Positions 17,126 through 25,482 are shown, counted from the first letter of the stretch. The stretch: 39,746 nucleotides of DNA from Lautropia mirabilis (GCA_945876565.1 CAMCOS010000023.1:1-39746); one strand, 5' to 3'. The notes: generated by a model from the letters alone, not told the origin. Numbers and translations are program-made.

Positions 17126-17155
17126 ACTGCGCTAGAACATCGGTTCTAGCGCAGT
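17126..17155. terminator. Hairpin shared by convergent pntB and glcF
   Basis: A perfect 13-bp inverted repeat (ACTGCGCTAGAAC at 17126-17138, complement at 17143-17155) with a 4-nt loop lies 24 nt after pntB. The last codons and TAG stop of glcF are inside the right arm. Neither strand shows a T tract, so it may act as a 3'-end barrier for both transcripts rather than as a classic intrinsic terminator. Confidence 0.6.
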
Positions 17156-18375
17156 GCTGCATCCACCACTTCCACCCAGTGCTTAACCGGGGTATCGGTA
17201 CCGGACTGCAAGTGCCCGATGCAACCGATGTTCGAGGACACAATGACCTCGGGCTTAGCCTGACTGATATTCTCTAGCTTTCGGTCACGCAGTTTGGTGG
17301 AAATCTCGGGCTGCAATACAGAGTAAGTGCCAGCTGAACCGCAACACAGGTGGGTTTCAGCAAATGGCTGCAAATCCAGACCGATCTCACGCAGCAGCGT
17401 CTCACTCTCGGGACGCAGCCCTTGCCAGTGCTGCAAAGTGCACGGCGGATGAAACACAGGCTTAGCAGGCAAACGTGATGTATCAAGCACCTCTTTGAGT
17501 CGGCTTGCCTCAGGGGCCAGATATTCTGCGATGTCTTTGACGCGCTCGCTGACCAATTTGGCCTTCGCTGCATAAACAGGGTCAAGATGCAAGTGGTGCT
17601 CATACTCTCTGACCATGGCACCGCAACCGGATGCATTCATGACGATCGCTTCAACCTCACCGCTCTGAAGCAAAGGCCACCAAGCATCGATATTGACGCG
17701 CATTTGCGCCCTACCTGCTTCCTGCGCGTCCAGATGGAAATTCAATGCCCCGCAGCAACCTGACTCCTGCACAATACGAGCACCGATGCCGAGCTTATCG
17801 AGAATCCGAATCGTTGCTGCATCAATGTTTGGCATCATGCCGGGCTGCACGCAGCCCTTAAGCAAGATAACCTGCCGAGATTGACCACGGTTCTGAGGTA
17901 CAACACCGGCCGATTGTTTAGCAACGACCTTACGCTTGATTGTTTCTGGCAACCACTTTCGCATTGACTGACCAAACTTGTAGGCTTGTGCAAACCACGG
18001 CGCATTCAAGGTGTACCGCAAGCCTTGGCGCTTAATTTTTTCCACGGCGGTGCGCGGCACACGTTCATCGACCATTTGACGACCAATGTCGATGAGCTTG
18101 CCATACTCCACACCGGATGGACAGGTGGTTTCGCAATTGCGGCAGGTCAGGCAGCGGTCAAGGTGAACTTGGGTAGCCTCGGTCACTTCAGCGCCCTCGA
18201 GCATCTCTTTAATCAGATAGATCCTGCCTCGTGGACTGTCGAGCTCATCGCCGAGCACCTGGTAGGTCGGGCACGTTGCGGTACAGAACCCACAATGCAC
18301 ACATCGGCGCAGGATGTCCTCGGCCTGTTGACCCAAGGGCGTGTCTTTAATGTCGGGCAACAACTTCGTCTGCAT
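17146..18375 (-). CDS. glcF: Glycolate oxidase iron-sulfur subunit
   Basis: A 409-aa protein that takes electrons from the flavin subunits GlcD/GlcE. Two 4Fe-4S sites are visible: C25, C28, C31, C35 (CVHCGFCTATCP) and C75, C78, C81, C85 (CLTCRNCETTCP). Two CCG motifs (ESGCCGALN and HLCCGSAGT) belong to the C-terminal cysteine-rich domains typical of this and related quinone-linked oxidoreductases. The start ATG 18375 follows GGAAAGG; a longer frame to 18438 would overlap glcE. It is last in the minus-strand cluster, 13 nt after glcE. Confidence 0.93.
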   Translation of the reverse strand: MQTKLLPDIKDTPLGQQAEDILRRCVHCGFCTATCPTYQVLGDELDSPRGRIYLIKEMLEGAEVTEATQVHLDRCLTCRNCETTCPSGVEYGKLIDIGRQMVDERVPRTAVEKIKRQGLRYTLNAPWFAQAYKFGQSMRKWLPETIKRKVVAKQSAGVVPQNRGQSRQVILLKGCVQPGMMPNIDAATIRILDKLGIGARIVQESGCCGALNFHLDAQEAGRAQMRVNIDAWWPLLQSGEVEAIVMNASGCGAMVREYEHHLHLDPVYAAKAKLVSERVKDIAEYLAPEASRLKEVLDTSRLPAKPVFHPPCTLQHWQGLRPESETLLREIGLDLQPFAETHLCCGSAGTYSVLQPEISTKLRDRKLENISQAKPEVIVSSNIGCIGHLQSGTDTPVKHWVEVVDAALR

Positions 18376-18388
18376 GCGTGCCTTTCCT

Positions 18389-19516
18389 TCAAATGCCGGC
18401 GACCAATCGGCCCGGGTTAAAGATGGACTTGGGGTCAAATTCTTTCTTTAGTCGTTGAACGATGGCACGCGCAGCCGGCGCCATGGGCTGAAACACCCCA
18501 TCAATGGGCACCAGGCTAGCCTCACTCCCTCTAAAGAGCATGGCGTGTCCACCGGCGTTAGAAGCGGCGGTGCGCATTTGCTGAACATCGACCTGAACAT
18601 CCGCAGCCGCACCCTCATCCGAACCAGCCACCCAGCGAACCTCACCACCTAGGTCAAAAGCCGTCGGTCCAAGCTCGAGCGCGGGCGTTTGCGCGCGAAC
18701 GGCTAAGCGCCAAATTGGGCCCCTAGCAAAAAACTCAGCGCTCTGGTCACGAAAGCCATCCCACCATGCACCTGCATTCTCGGGTGACAGGACCTGACCA
18801 CCGAAGAAGCGCTTGGCTTGCTCGACAGCAGACTCAGCGCCGCACAACCGAATGGCGAGTTGGCCGACTGTGCTGCCTGCCGCGGGCAGCCAGGCTGCAG
18901 CTTTGATGGGCATGGCCTTGGCACGCAGGCCAGCACAACGTTCAAGTGCCTGCTGCTCGTTTAACTCAAGCACGACAGTGACATCGTGCATGGGCACGGG
19001 CAAGACCTTCACCGACACTTGCACAATCACACCGAACATCCCGAGTGAACCTGTTAGTAAACGCGAGACATCGTAGCCAGCCACGTTTTTCATGACCTCG
19101 CCACCAAACTTGAGAATCCGCCCTTGCGCGTCGAGCAAATGAGCACCGAGCACATAATGGCGCAGTGGTCCATACCCAAAACTCAGTGGCCCGGACAAGC
19201 CGCTAGCAACCACGCCACCAATCGTGCTGGTCTGCCCAAACCGTGGTGGATCAAACGCCAACATTTGCCCCTTCTCGGCAAGCACAGCCTCAATGTCAGC
19301 TAATGGCGTGCCAGCCATGGCGGTGACCACAAGCTCACTAGGCTCATACGTCACGATGCCTGAAATCCCTGCCATGTCGAGTCTAGTGACATTCGCATTG
19401 GCCGGCATCGGATTGCCATAGAACTGTTTGGTGCCACCGCCGACGATCTCAATGGCCTGTAAGTTCGCCCGAGCCGTCATAACCTGCTCGCACAACTGCG
19501 ACAGCGCGTAATCCAT
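18389..19516 (-). CDS. glcE: Glycolate oxidase FAD-binding subunit
   Basis: A 375-aa protein with the PCMH-type FAD domain: EIVGGGTKQFYG near residue 24, GQTSTIGGVVASGLSGPLSFG near 94, and MKNVAGYDVSRLLTGSLGM near 142. It is shorter than GlcD, as expected for the accessory flavin subunit, and ends FDPKSIFNPGRLV, the usual C-terminal motif of FAD-linked oxidases. The gene begins in a tandem duplication of the glcD stop region (19513-19548), which supplies the AGG-containing leader of its start codon. Confidence 0.93.
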   Translation of the reverse strand: MDYALSQLCEQVMTARANLQAIEIVGGGTKQFYGNPMPANANVTRLDMAGISGIVTYEPSELVVTAMAGTPLADIEAVLAEKGQMLAFDPPRFGQTSTIGGVVASGLSGPLSFGYGPLRHYVLGAHLLDAQGRILKFGGEVMKNVAGYDVSRLLTGSLGMFGVIVQVSVKVLPVPMHDVTVVLELNEQQALERCAGLRAKAMPIKAAAWLPAAGSTVGQLAIRLCGAESAVEQAKRFFGGQVLSPENAGAWWDGFRDQSAEFFARGPIWRLAVRAQTPALELGPTAFDLGGEVRWVAGSDEGAAADVQVDVQQMRTAASNAGGHAMLFRGSEASLVPIDGVFQPMAPAARAIVQRLKKEFDPKSIFNPGRLVAGI

Positions 19517-19548
19517 TTAAAACCTCGGAACCATTTAAAACCTTGGAA
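19513..19548 (-). repeat. 18-bp tandem duplication at the glcD/glcE junction
   Basis: Two adjacent 18-bp units (19513-19530 and 19531-19548) differ at one base. On the minus strand each carries AGGTTTTAAATGG. The first in reading order includes the glcD TAA stop (19535-19537); the second contains the glcE ATG (19514-19516). A five-codon mini-frame (MVPRF) is created between the two genes. Confidence 0.9.
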
Positions 19549-21031
19549 TTTCAGCGAATGGCAACTTGCCACCGTGAACGTGCATCTTGCCGTACTCAGC
19601 GCAGCGTGCCAGTGTCGGAATGACCTTCTCGGGGTTCAATAAGCCATCCGGATCAAAGGCGCGTTTGACACTGAAGAAAGTATCAAGCTCATCGCGTCCG
19701 AATTGCACACACATCTGATTGATTTTTTCCAGGCCAACGCCGTGTTCACCCGTGATGGTGCCGCCGACTTCCACGCAAAGCTCCAAAATGGCAGCGCCAA
19801 ACTGCTCGGCCCGATCAACTTCACCCGCATCATTGGAGTCAAACATGATCAGTGGATGCAGATTGCCATCACCGGCATGAAACACGTTGGCGCATCGCAA
19901 GCCATACGTCACTTCCATGTCTTCGATGGCTTGCAACACATCAGCCAAACGCCGACGTGGAATGGTGCCATCCATGCAATAGTAGTCAGGCGATACTCGG
20001 CCAGCCGCTGGAAATGCATTTTTGCGTCCAGCCCAAAACAACATCCTTTCACGCTCGGTCTGAGAAACCTGTATTCGGGTCGCACCAACACCCTCAAAAA
20101 CAGCCGTCATCCGCTCAATCTCCTCGGCGACTTCGACCTCGGTGCCATCGGACTCGCACAACAAAATTGCTTTGGCGTTGATGTCATAACCCGCTTTGAC
20201 AAATGGCTCAACCATCTGCGTGGCGCGTTGATCCATCATTTCCAGGCCCGCAGGAATGATGCCTGCACCAATAACTGCGGCCACGGCATCACCGGCTGCT
20301 TCTACACTATCAAAACTCGCCATGATGACTTTGGCCAAAGCCGGTTTGGGTAGCAGACGCAGTGTCACTTCAGTGACCACGCCCAGCATGCCCTCGGAGC
20401 CAATAAATGTTGACAAGAGGTCTGGGCCAGGCGCATCGGGCGCTTCGCTGCCAAGCTCGATGACCGCGCCATCGAGGGTGACCATACGCACGGCCAATAC
20501 GTTGTGCACGGTCAAGCCATATTTCAAACAATGCACGCCGCCCGAGTTTTCAGCGATATTGCCACCGATGGTGCAAGCAATCTGGCTAGAGGGATCAGGC
20601 GCATAGTAGAGCCCAAGATGCGCCACTGCCTCAGAAACCGCCTGGTTACGCACACCAGGCTCAACCACGGCCGTGCAAGCAATCGCATCGACCTGTTTGA
20701 TGCGGTTAAATTTGGACATGCCCAACAAAATACCCTGCGCGTGCGGCATGGCCCCACCCGACAAGCCAGTGCCTGCACCGCGGGTCACCACGGGCACATT
20801 GAGCCGGCGAGCGGCGCGCAACACCCCTTGGACTTGCGCCTCGGTTTCAGGCAACACCACCACCATCGGAAGTTGACGATACAGAGACAAACCGTCACAT
20901 TCATACGGACGTTTTTGTTCGTCACGCGCCAGAATGCAGTGCTCGGGCACCACAACCCTGAGCGCATGCAGTATTTCGTCTAACGGCGGCACCACGGTCT
21001 CACTGACCGGCACTTCGAGTTCAGTTGTCAT
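19535..21031 (-). CDS. glcD: Glycolate oxidase subunit, FAD-linked
   Basis: A 498-aa catalytic flavin subunit that oxidises glycolate (or D-lactate) to glyoxylate. The FAD domain has VVTRGAGTGLSGGAMP near residue 80 and GGNIAENSGGVHCLKYG near 149; the C-terminal substrate domain has NVFHAGDGNLHPLI and TGEHGVGLEK. Length is almost that of E. coli GlcD. The start is ATG 21031; a longer frame to 21166 would overlap the preceding gene and adds unrelated residues. It lies between the FAD-oxidase paralogue (85 nt) and glcE (18 nt). GlcD, GlcE and GlcF together act at the membrane and pass electrons to quinone. Confidence 0.94.
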   Translation of the reverse strand: MTTELEVPVSETVVPPLDEILHALRVVVPEHCILARDEQKRPYECDGLSLYRQLPMVVVLPETEAQVQGVLRAARRLNVPVVTRGAGTGLSGGAMPHAQGILLGMSKFNRIKQVDAIACTAVVEPGVRNQAVSEAVAHLGLYYAPDPSSQIACTIGGNIAENSGGVHCLKYGLTVHNVLAVRMVTLDGAVIELGSEAPDAPGPDLLSTFIGSEGMLGVVTEVTLRLLPKPALAKVIMASFDSVEAAGDAVAAVIGAGIIPAGLEMMDQRATQMVEPFVKAGYDINAKAILLCESDGTEVEVAEEIERMTAVFEGVGATRIQVSQTERERMLFWAGRKNAFPAAGRVSPDYYCMDGTIPRRRLADVLQAIEDMEVTYGLRCANVFHAGDGNLHPLIMFDSNDAGEVDRAEQFGAAILELCVEVGGTITGEHGVGLEKINQMCVQFGRDELDTFFSVKRAFDPDGLLNPEKVIPTLARCAEYGKMHVHGGKLPFAEIPRF

Positions 21032-21116
21032 CGGTTTTTCACATCGTATTGTTTGCCGTAACAATACCCTGTTGCAACGCAATTGGCAGAGAGGATTAAC
21101 CCGAAATACGGGTATA

Positions 21117-22529
21117 TCAGAGGGGCGGCAAAACCTTTCCAGGGTTAAGGATATTGCCTGGGTCATATGCCCGCTTAAGCGCCCACATCAGCTCTAGTGC
21201 GGCCTGACCATGTTCTTCATGCATGAAACCAAGCTTGTGCAAGCCAATCCCATGCTCACCCGTGCAGGTACCATCCACAGACAATGCCATCTCCACCAAG
21301 GCATGATTGAGCTTTTCTGATTCCTGCCACTCTTGCGTGTCATCGGGATCAAGCAGCATCAGCACATGGAAGTTCCCATCACCAACGTGCCCGACAATGG
21401 TGAAGGGGAATGAGGCCTTGGCTAAAAGCCCGGTGGCCTGATCAATGCATTGCGCCAATTTTGAAATGGGTACGCAAACATCGGTCGTACTTGCCCGACA
21501 CCCAGGGCGCAGTTGCAAGCCCGCAAAGTAGGCGTTGTGACGCGCTGTCCAAAGGCGGCTGCGCTCTTCAGGCAAGTTTGCCCACTCAAAGTCCATGCCA
21601 TGGTGCTCACGCGCAATTTCCTGAACGAGCTCGGCTTGCTCTTGCACGCCGGCCGGGCTGCCATGAAATTCAAACAAGAGCAAAGGCGTTTCGCGCAAGT
21701 TCAAATGACTGTAGGCGTTACTGGCCTTGACTGCATTGCTATCCATCAGCTCCACGCGCGCCACGGGCACACCCATCTGAATGGTCTGAATCACCGCTGC
21801 CACCGCGTTTTGCATCGACGGAAAATGACAAATCGCCGCGCTCACTGCCTCTGGCTGAGGATATAGCTTAACCGTGACTTCGGTGATCACGCCTAACGTG
21901 CCCTCACTGCCCACAAAAATGCGGGTCAAGTCGTAGCCCGCTGAAGACTTGCGTGCACGCCGTGCCGTTCTGACTACCTTGCCTTGAGCCGTGACGACCT
22001 CAAGGCCAAGCACGTTTTCGCGCATGGTGCCGTAGCGCACGGCGTTGGTGCCCGAGGCCCGCGTTGAAGCCATGCCGCCAATCGATGCGTCAGCCCCAGG
22101 GTCGATCGGAAAAAATAGGCCCGTGTCCCTCAAATGCTCATTCAACTGTTTGCGCGTAATCCCGGGTTCCACCGTCACGGTCAGGTCCTCGGTGTTAAGC
22201 GAAACAATCTTATTCATCCCACTGACGTCTAGAGAAACACCACCCTCAATCGCAAGCAAATGCCCTTCCAGTGATGAGCCAGAGCCATAGGGAATTAGGG
22301 GGATGCCATGCGCTGCACAAGCCTGGACCACAAACACCACGTCATCACGCGACTGCGCAAACACCACCGCATCGGGCAACATGTTAGGAAACGGCGACTC
22401 ATCACGGCCATGGTGTTCACGCACGGGCAACGCCAGCGAAAAGCGCTTGCCAAACCGTTGCTCAAATGCCAACACCATGTCCGCCGGCAAAGGCTTGCGA
22501 AGACGCTGCTGAATCGGCATATGTCCCAT
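21117..22529 (-). CDS. FAD-linked oxidase, D-lactate dehydrogenase (cytochrome) type
   Basis: A 470-aa relative of GlcD with the same two-domain layout: FAD motif IPYGSGSSLEGHLLA near residue 80, PGADASIGGMASTRASGTNAV, and C-terminal VGHVGDGNFHVLM and TGEHGIGLHKLGFM. The closest named family is the LDHD/Dld-type D-lactate or D-2-hydroxyacid dehydrogenase. The exact 2-hydroxy acid is not readable. ATG 22529 follows AAGGAAA. It lies 36 nt after aroG and 85 nt before glcD on the same strand, so it may belong to a 2-hydroxy acid oxidation operon led by aroG. Confidence 0.82.
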   Translation of the reverse strand: MGHMPIQQRLRKPLPADMVLAFEQRFGKRFSLALPVREHHGRDESPFPNMLPDAVVFAQSRDDVVFVVQACAAHGIPLIPYGSGSSLEGHLLAIEGGVSLDVSGMNKIVSLNTEDLTVTVEPGITRKQLNEHLRDTGLFFPIDPGADASIGGMASTRASGTNAVRYGTMRENVLGLEVVTAQGKVVRTARRARKSSAGYDLTRIFVGSEGTLGVITEVTVKLYPQPEAVSAAICHFPSMQNAVAAVIQTIQMGVPVARVELMDSNAVKASNAYSHLNLRETPLLLFEFHGSPAGVQEQAELVQEIAREHHGMDFEWANLPEERSRLWTARHNAYFAGLQLRPGCRASTTDVCVPISKLAQCIDQATGLLAKASFPFTIVGHVGDGNFHVLMLLDPDDTQEWQESEKLNHALVEMALSVDGTCTGEHGIGLHKLGFMHEEHGQAALELMWALKRAYDPGNILNPGKVLPPL

Positions 22530-22565
22530 GGCGATTTTCCTTTTCTGGCTCTTAGAGCAGTGACA

Positions 22566-23639
22566 TCAATTACCGGATGTCGCCAAAATACGACGACGTG
22601 ACTGCACAGCCTGCGCAAGCTCGTCCAAGACCGCGACCGACGAATCCCAATCAATGCAACCATCGGTGATGCTTTGCCCGTAAGTCAGCGGCTGTCCAGG
22701 CACCAAATCCTGACGGCCCGCCACCAAATGGCTCTCAATCATCACACCAACAATCCGAGTATCACCTGCGGCAACCTGTTGTGCAATGTCATGGCACACG
22801 GCTGGCTGGTTTTCTGGCTTTTTGTTGCTGTTGGCATGGCTAGAGTCAATCATCACCCGCTGCGCTTGGCCAGACTTGGCAAGCTCATCGCAGACCGCCT
22901 GCACGCTTTGCGCATCAAAATTCGGCGCCTTACCCCCACGCAGAATCACATGGCAGTCCTCATTGCCTTCGGTAGAGACAATCGCTGAGTGCCCACCTTT
23001 CGTCACTGATAGAAAATGATGGGGCTGCGAGGCAGCTTTCATCGCATCGACGGCGATGCGGATGTTGCCGTCAGTACCATTCTTAAAGCCCACCGGGCAC
23101 GACAAACCTGAGGCCAGCTCCCGATGAACTTGGCTCTCCGTCGTGCGCGCACCAATCGCACCCCATGAGACCAAATCAGCGATGTACTGGGGGGTAATCA
23201 TGTCCAGAAACTCGCAACCAGCGGGCAAGCCCAACGAGTTGACATCTAGCAGCACTTGACGTGCCATTCTCAGGCCTTTGTTGATCTGAAAGCTGCCATC
23301 GAGATCTGGGTCATTGATTAACCCCTTCCAACCGACTGTGGTGCGTGGCTTCTCAAAGTAAACACGCATCACGATCTCAAGGTCGTCCTTTAAGCGATCA
23401 CGCACAGGCTTTAGCCGATTGGCGTATTCCATGGCGGCCTTGGTGTCGTGAATTGAACAAGGACCGATCACCACCACCATCCGATCATCCATGCCGTGCA
23501 GGATTCGATGCACAGCCTGGCGGGCATCGTGCACCACGGCACCAACCGTCTCTGTACAGGGATACTCGCGCATGGCGTGTGATGGCGGCGCTAATTCCTT
23601 GATTTCTCGGATTCTGATGTCATCGGTATTGTGTGGCAC
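22566..23639 (-). CDS. aroG: 3-Deoxy-7-phosphoheptulonate synthase (DAHP synthase, class I)
   Basis: A 357-aa enzyme that joins phosphoenolpyruvate and erythrose 4-phosphate, the entry step of the shikimate pathway to Phe, Tyr and Trp. It aligns without gaps to E. coli AroG over most of its length: metal ligand C61 (VVIGPCSIHD), R92 and K97 (MRVYFEKPRTT), and ARTTESQVHRELASG. Residues linked to Phe inhibition in E. coli AroG are kept (P150, Q151, S180, F209, S211, V221), so Phe-type feedback is plausible. ATG 23639 follows AGGAGTTAG. Its 268-nt upstream region holds a leader peptide rich in aromatic codons and a terminator, so transcription is probably attenuated when aromatic tRNAs are charged. 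The downstream FAD-oxidase gene is only 36 nt away. Confidence 0.95.
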   Translation of the reverse strand: MPHNTDDIRIREIKELAPPSHAMREYPCTETVGAVVHDARQAVHRILHGMDDRMVVVIGPCSIHDTKAAMEYANRLKPVRDRLKDDLEIVMRVYFEKPRTTVGWKGLINDPDLDGSFQINKGLRMARQVLLDVNSLGLPAGCEFLDMITPQYIADLVSWGAIGARTTESQVHRELASGLSCPVGFKNGTDGNIRIAVDAMKAASQPHHFLSVTKGGHSAIVSTEGNEDCHVILRGGKAPNFDAQSVQAVCDELAKSGQAQRVMIDSSHANSNKKPENQPAVCHDIAQQVAAGDTRIVGVMIESHLVAGRQDLVPGQPLTYGQSITDGCIDWDSSVAVLDELAQAVQSRRRILATSGN

Positions 23640-23681
23640 GACTAACTCCTAGGATTGCGGTAAACAGTTTTAAGCGTCTAT

Positions 23682-23712
23682 AAACAAAAACCGCCAGCTT
23701 GGCTGGCGGTTT
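23682..23712 (-). terminator. Intrinsic terminator in the aroG leader (attenuator terminator)
   Basis: On the minus strand the sequence folds into an 11-bp stem (AAACCGCCAGC, 3-nt loop, GCTGGCGGTTT; 23712-23688) followed by TTTTTGTTT (23690-23682), a canonical Rho-independent terminator. It lies 43 nt before the aroG start and 24 nt after the leader-peptide stop, so it would stop transcripts before aroG. It could alternatively be a late tldD terminator, but it is 196 nt from the tldD stop, and its arm is repeated in the leader gene. Confidence 0.88.
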
Positions 23713-23736
23713 CAGATTCGGTTCAGTTTTAAGGCA

Positions 23737-23811
23737 CTAGGCAACCGACCTTCCGCCAGCAAGGGGAGGAAAGCTAAAGTAAAACCAGAAAAAGGTTGCG
23801 TTCTTAACCAT
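23737..23811 (-). CDS. aroG leader peptide rich in Phe, Tyr and Trp
   Basis: A 24-codon frame from ATG 23811 to TAG 23737-23739. Codons 7-14 read FFWFYFSF: five Phe, one Trp and one Tyr in eight codons, followed by Pro-Pro. This resembles E. coli PheL but includes all three aromatic amino acids. It lies between tldD and aroG and ends 24 nt before the terminator hairpin. A clear Shine-Dalgarno is not seen; a GTG two codons upstream is an alternative start. Its role would be to sense charged tRNA-Phe, -Tyr and -Trp, not to make a functional product. Chance occurrence of such a run exactly here is unlikely, but expression is not shown by sequence. Confidence 0.75.
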   Translation of the reverse strand: MVKNATFFWFYFSFPPLAGGRSVA

Positions 23812-23866
23812 GGACACGAATCTAACACAAATATCAATGTATTGAGGTGGCAAAGCAAAGCTGTCT

Positions 23867-23890
23867 AAAAAATGTTGCTCAGCGACAACA
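23867..23890 (-). terminator. Weak terminator after tldD
   Basis: On the minus strand, TGTTG (23890-23886) and CAACA (23877-23873) enclose an 8-nt loop and are followed by six T (23872-23867), 18 nt past the tldD stop. The stem is only 5 bp, so termination may be partial; readthrough into the aroG leader is possible. Confidence 0.4.
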
Positions 23891-23907
23891 AGAAAAACCC
23901 CTTCCGA

Positions 23908-25365
23908 CTAAGCCGTGCCACCAACGGTCAACCCATCAATGCGGATGGTTGGCATGCCGACACCGACGGGCACACTTTGCCCTTCCTTGCCACAGGTGCC
24001 CACTCCGCTATCGAGCTGCATGTCATGACCAATCATCGAAACACGGGTCAATGCATCTGGACCATTGCCAATCAAGGTGGCACCTTTGACCGGATACGTG
24101 ATTTCGCCGTTTTCAATCATGTAGGCTTCCGAAGCCGAGAATACAAACTTGCCGCTCGTGATATCGACTTGACCACCGCCAAAGTTCACGGCGTACAAAC
24201 CCTTTTTGACCGACCGCACAATTTCCTGGGGATCATCTTTGCCAGCGAGCATGTAAGTGTTGGTCATCCGTGGCATCGGGAGGTGCGCAAACGACTCGCG
24301 ACGACCGTTGCCAGTGGGCGCCACTCCCATCAGACGGGCATTGGTAGTGTCTTGTAAATAGCCTTTGAGAATACCGTCCTCAATCAACACGTTGTGCTGA
24401 GTGGGGTTACCTTCATCATCGATATTCAAGGATCCGCGCCGACCACTGAGCGTGCCGTCATCAACCACTGTCACGCCTTTGGAGGCCACGCGCTGACCAA
24501 CCCGCCCGGCAAACACGCTCGAGCCCTTGCGATTGAAATCACCCTCTAGCCCATGACCGACTGCTTCGTGCAACAAGATCCCTGGCCAACCGCAGCCAAG
24601 CACCACCGTCATCTCGCCAGCTGGCGCGGCGCGGGCTTCGAGATTGACCATGGCCTCGTGCACCGCTTGATCGACATAACTCTGCAAAAGGTCGTCTGTG
24701 AAATAGCCCAGGCTGGAACGACCACCGCCACCGGCACGGCCCGTTTCCCGCCGGCCATTGCGCTCTGCAATCACGGTCAGGGACAGACGAACCAACGGGC
24801 GGATATCCGCACATTGCCTTCCATCGCTGCCAATGACCAGCACCACGTCATACTCCATCCCCAACGAGGCCATCACCTGTGTGACGTGCGGGCCGCGAGC
24901 ACGTGCCATCGCCTCCACCCGCTCTAGCAAGCGCACTTTTTCTTCTGCTGGCAAGCTAGCGACCGGATCAAGGCCTTCATATAGACCATGCGAGCCAATC
25001 AGCTGAGGCGCTAGGCTTGGGACACGGCGCTGCTGGCCCGCGCCAGCAATCTCTCGCACTGCGCGCGCTGCGTTCATGATCGCATCCGAGGACAAAGCAT
25101 CCGAGTAGGCAAACGCCGTTTTTTCTCCGGCCACCGCACGCACGCCCACACCCTGGCTGATGGAAAAGCTGCCAGTTTTTACAATCCCCTCCTCCAGGCC
25201 CCAGCCTTCGCTGCGGGTGTATTGGAAGTAGAGATCTGCGTAATCGACTTTGTGCTTGAAGATCTCTCCCATTGCACGGTCGAAGTCCCCATTTCCAAGA
25301 CCCCATGGGTCTAACAGGAGGCTCTTTGCAACATGCATCGGTTCTTTGTCAAGGACAGCGCTCAT
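23908..25365 (-). CDS. tldD: Metalloprotease TldD
   Basis: A 485-aa member of the TldD/PmbA (U62) family. The zinc motif HEAVGH is at residues 266-271 (HExxxH type) followed by GLEGDFNRKG, and the C-terminus has TCGKEGQSVPVGVGMPTIRIDGLTVGG, close to the family consensus. With its partner PmbA (TldE, not in this window) it cleaves unfolded peptides and matures some ribosomal natural products. ATG 25365 follows AGGAATG. It lies after a nitrilase gene (117 nt) on the same strand, an arrangement common in Burkholderiales. Confidence 0.95.
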   Translation of the reverse strand: MSAVLDKEPMHVAKSLLLDPWGLGNGDFDRAMGEIFKHKVDYADLYFQYTRSEGWGLEEGIVKTGSFSISQGVGVRAVAGEKTAFAYSDALSSDAIMNAARAVREIAGAGQQRRVPSLAPQLIGSHGLYEGLDPVASLPAEEKVRLLERVEAMARARGPHVTQVMASLGMEYDVVLVIGSDGRQCADIRPLVRLSLTVIAERNGRRETGRAGGGGRSSLGYFTDDLLQSYVDQAVHEAMVNLEARAAPAGEMTVVLGCGWPGILLHEAVGHGLEGDFNRKGSSVFAGRVGQRVASKGVTVVDDGTLSGRRGSLNIDDEGNPTQHNVLIEDGILKGYLQDTTNARLMGVAPTGNGRRESFAHLPMPRMTNTYMLAGKDDPQEIVRSVKKGLYAVNFGGGQVDITSGKFVFSASEAYMIENGEITYPVKGATLIGNGPDALTRVSMIGHDMQLDSGVGTCGKEGQSVPVGVGMPTIRIDGLTVGGTA

Positions 25366-25482
25366 TCAATCATTCCTAAAAAATTTCGTTTTCAGACATC
25401 CATCTATCGCCAAGGCGATCAATGCAAATCAATGCCGATCAATTTATGCTTTGTTCAATCGTCCATCATGCTTTAACCACGC

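Larger units (their letters stand above)
23682..23811 (-). promoter_or_regulatory. Candidate aromatic-amino-acid attenuator of aroG
   Basis: Three pairing options are visible on the minus strand. Segment 2 (GCTGGCGG, 23760-23753, inside the leader gene) is perfectly complementary to segment 3 (CCGCCAGC, 23709-23702), the 5' arm of the terminator; with one bulged base the duplex extends by CTT/AAG. Segment 3 pairs with segment 4 (23698-23691) to make the terminator. Segment 1 (CTTTCC, 23773-23768) can pair with GGAAGG (23754-23749), covering segment 2. A ribosome stalled on the aromatic codons would mask segment 1 and free segment 2 to form the antiterminator. This fits classic ribosome-mediated attenuation. 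No promoter could be assigned with confidence upstream. Confidence 0.75.

Noticed and set aside
22530-22565. Terminator between aroG and the FAD-oxidase gene
   Set aside because: Only a 4-bp stem with a 3-nt loop and no T tract on the minus strand.
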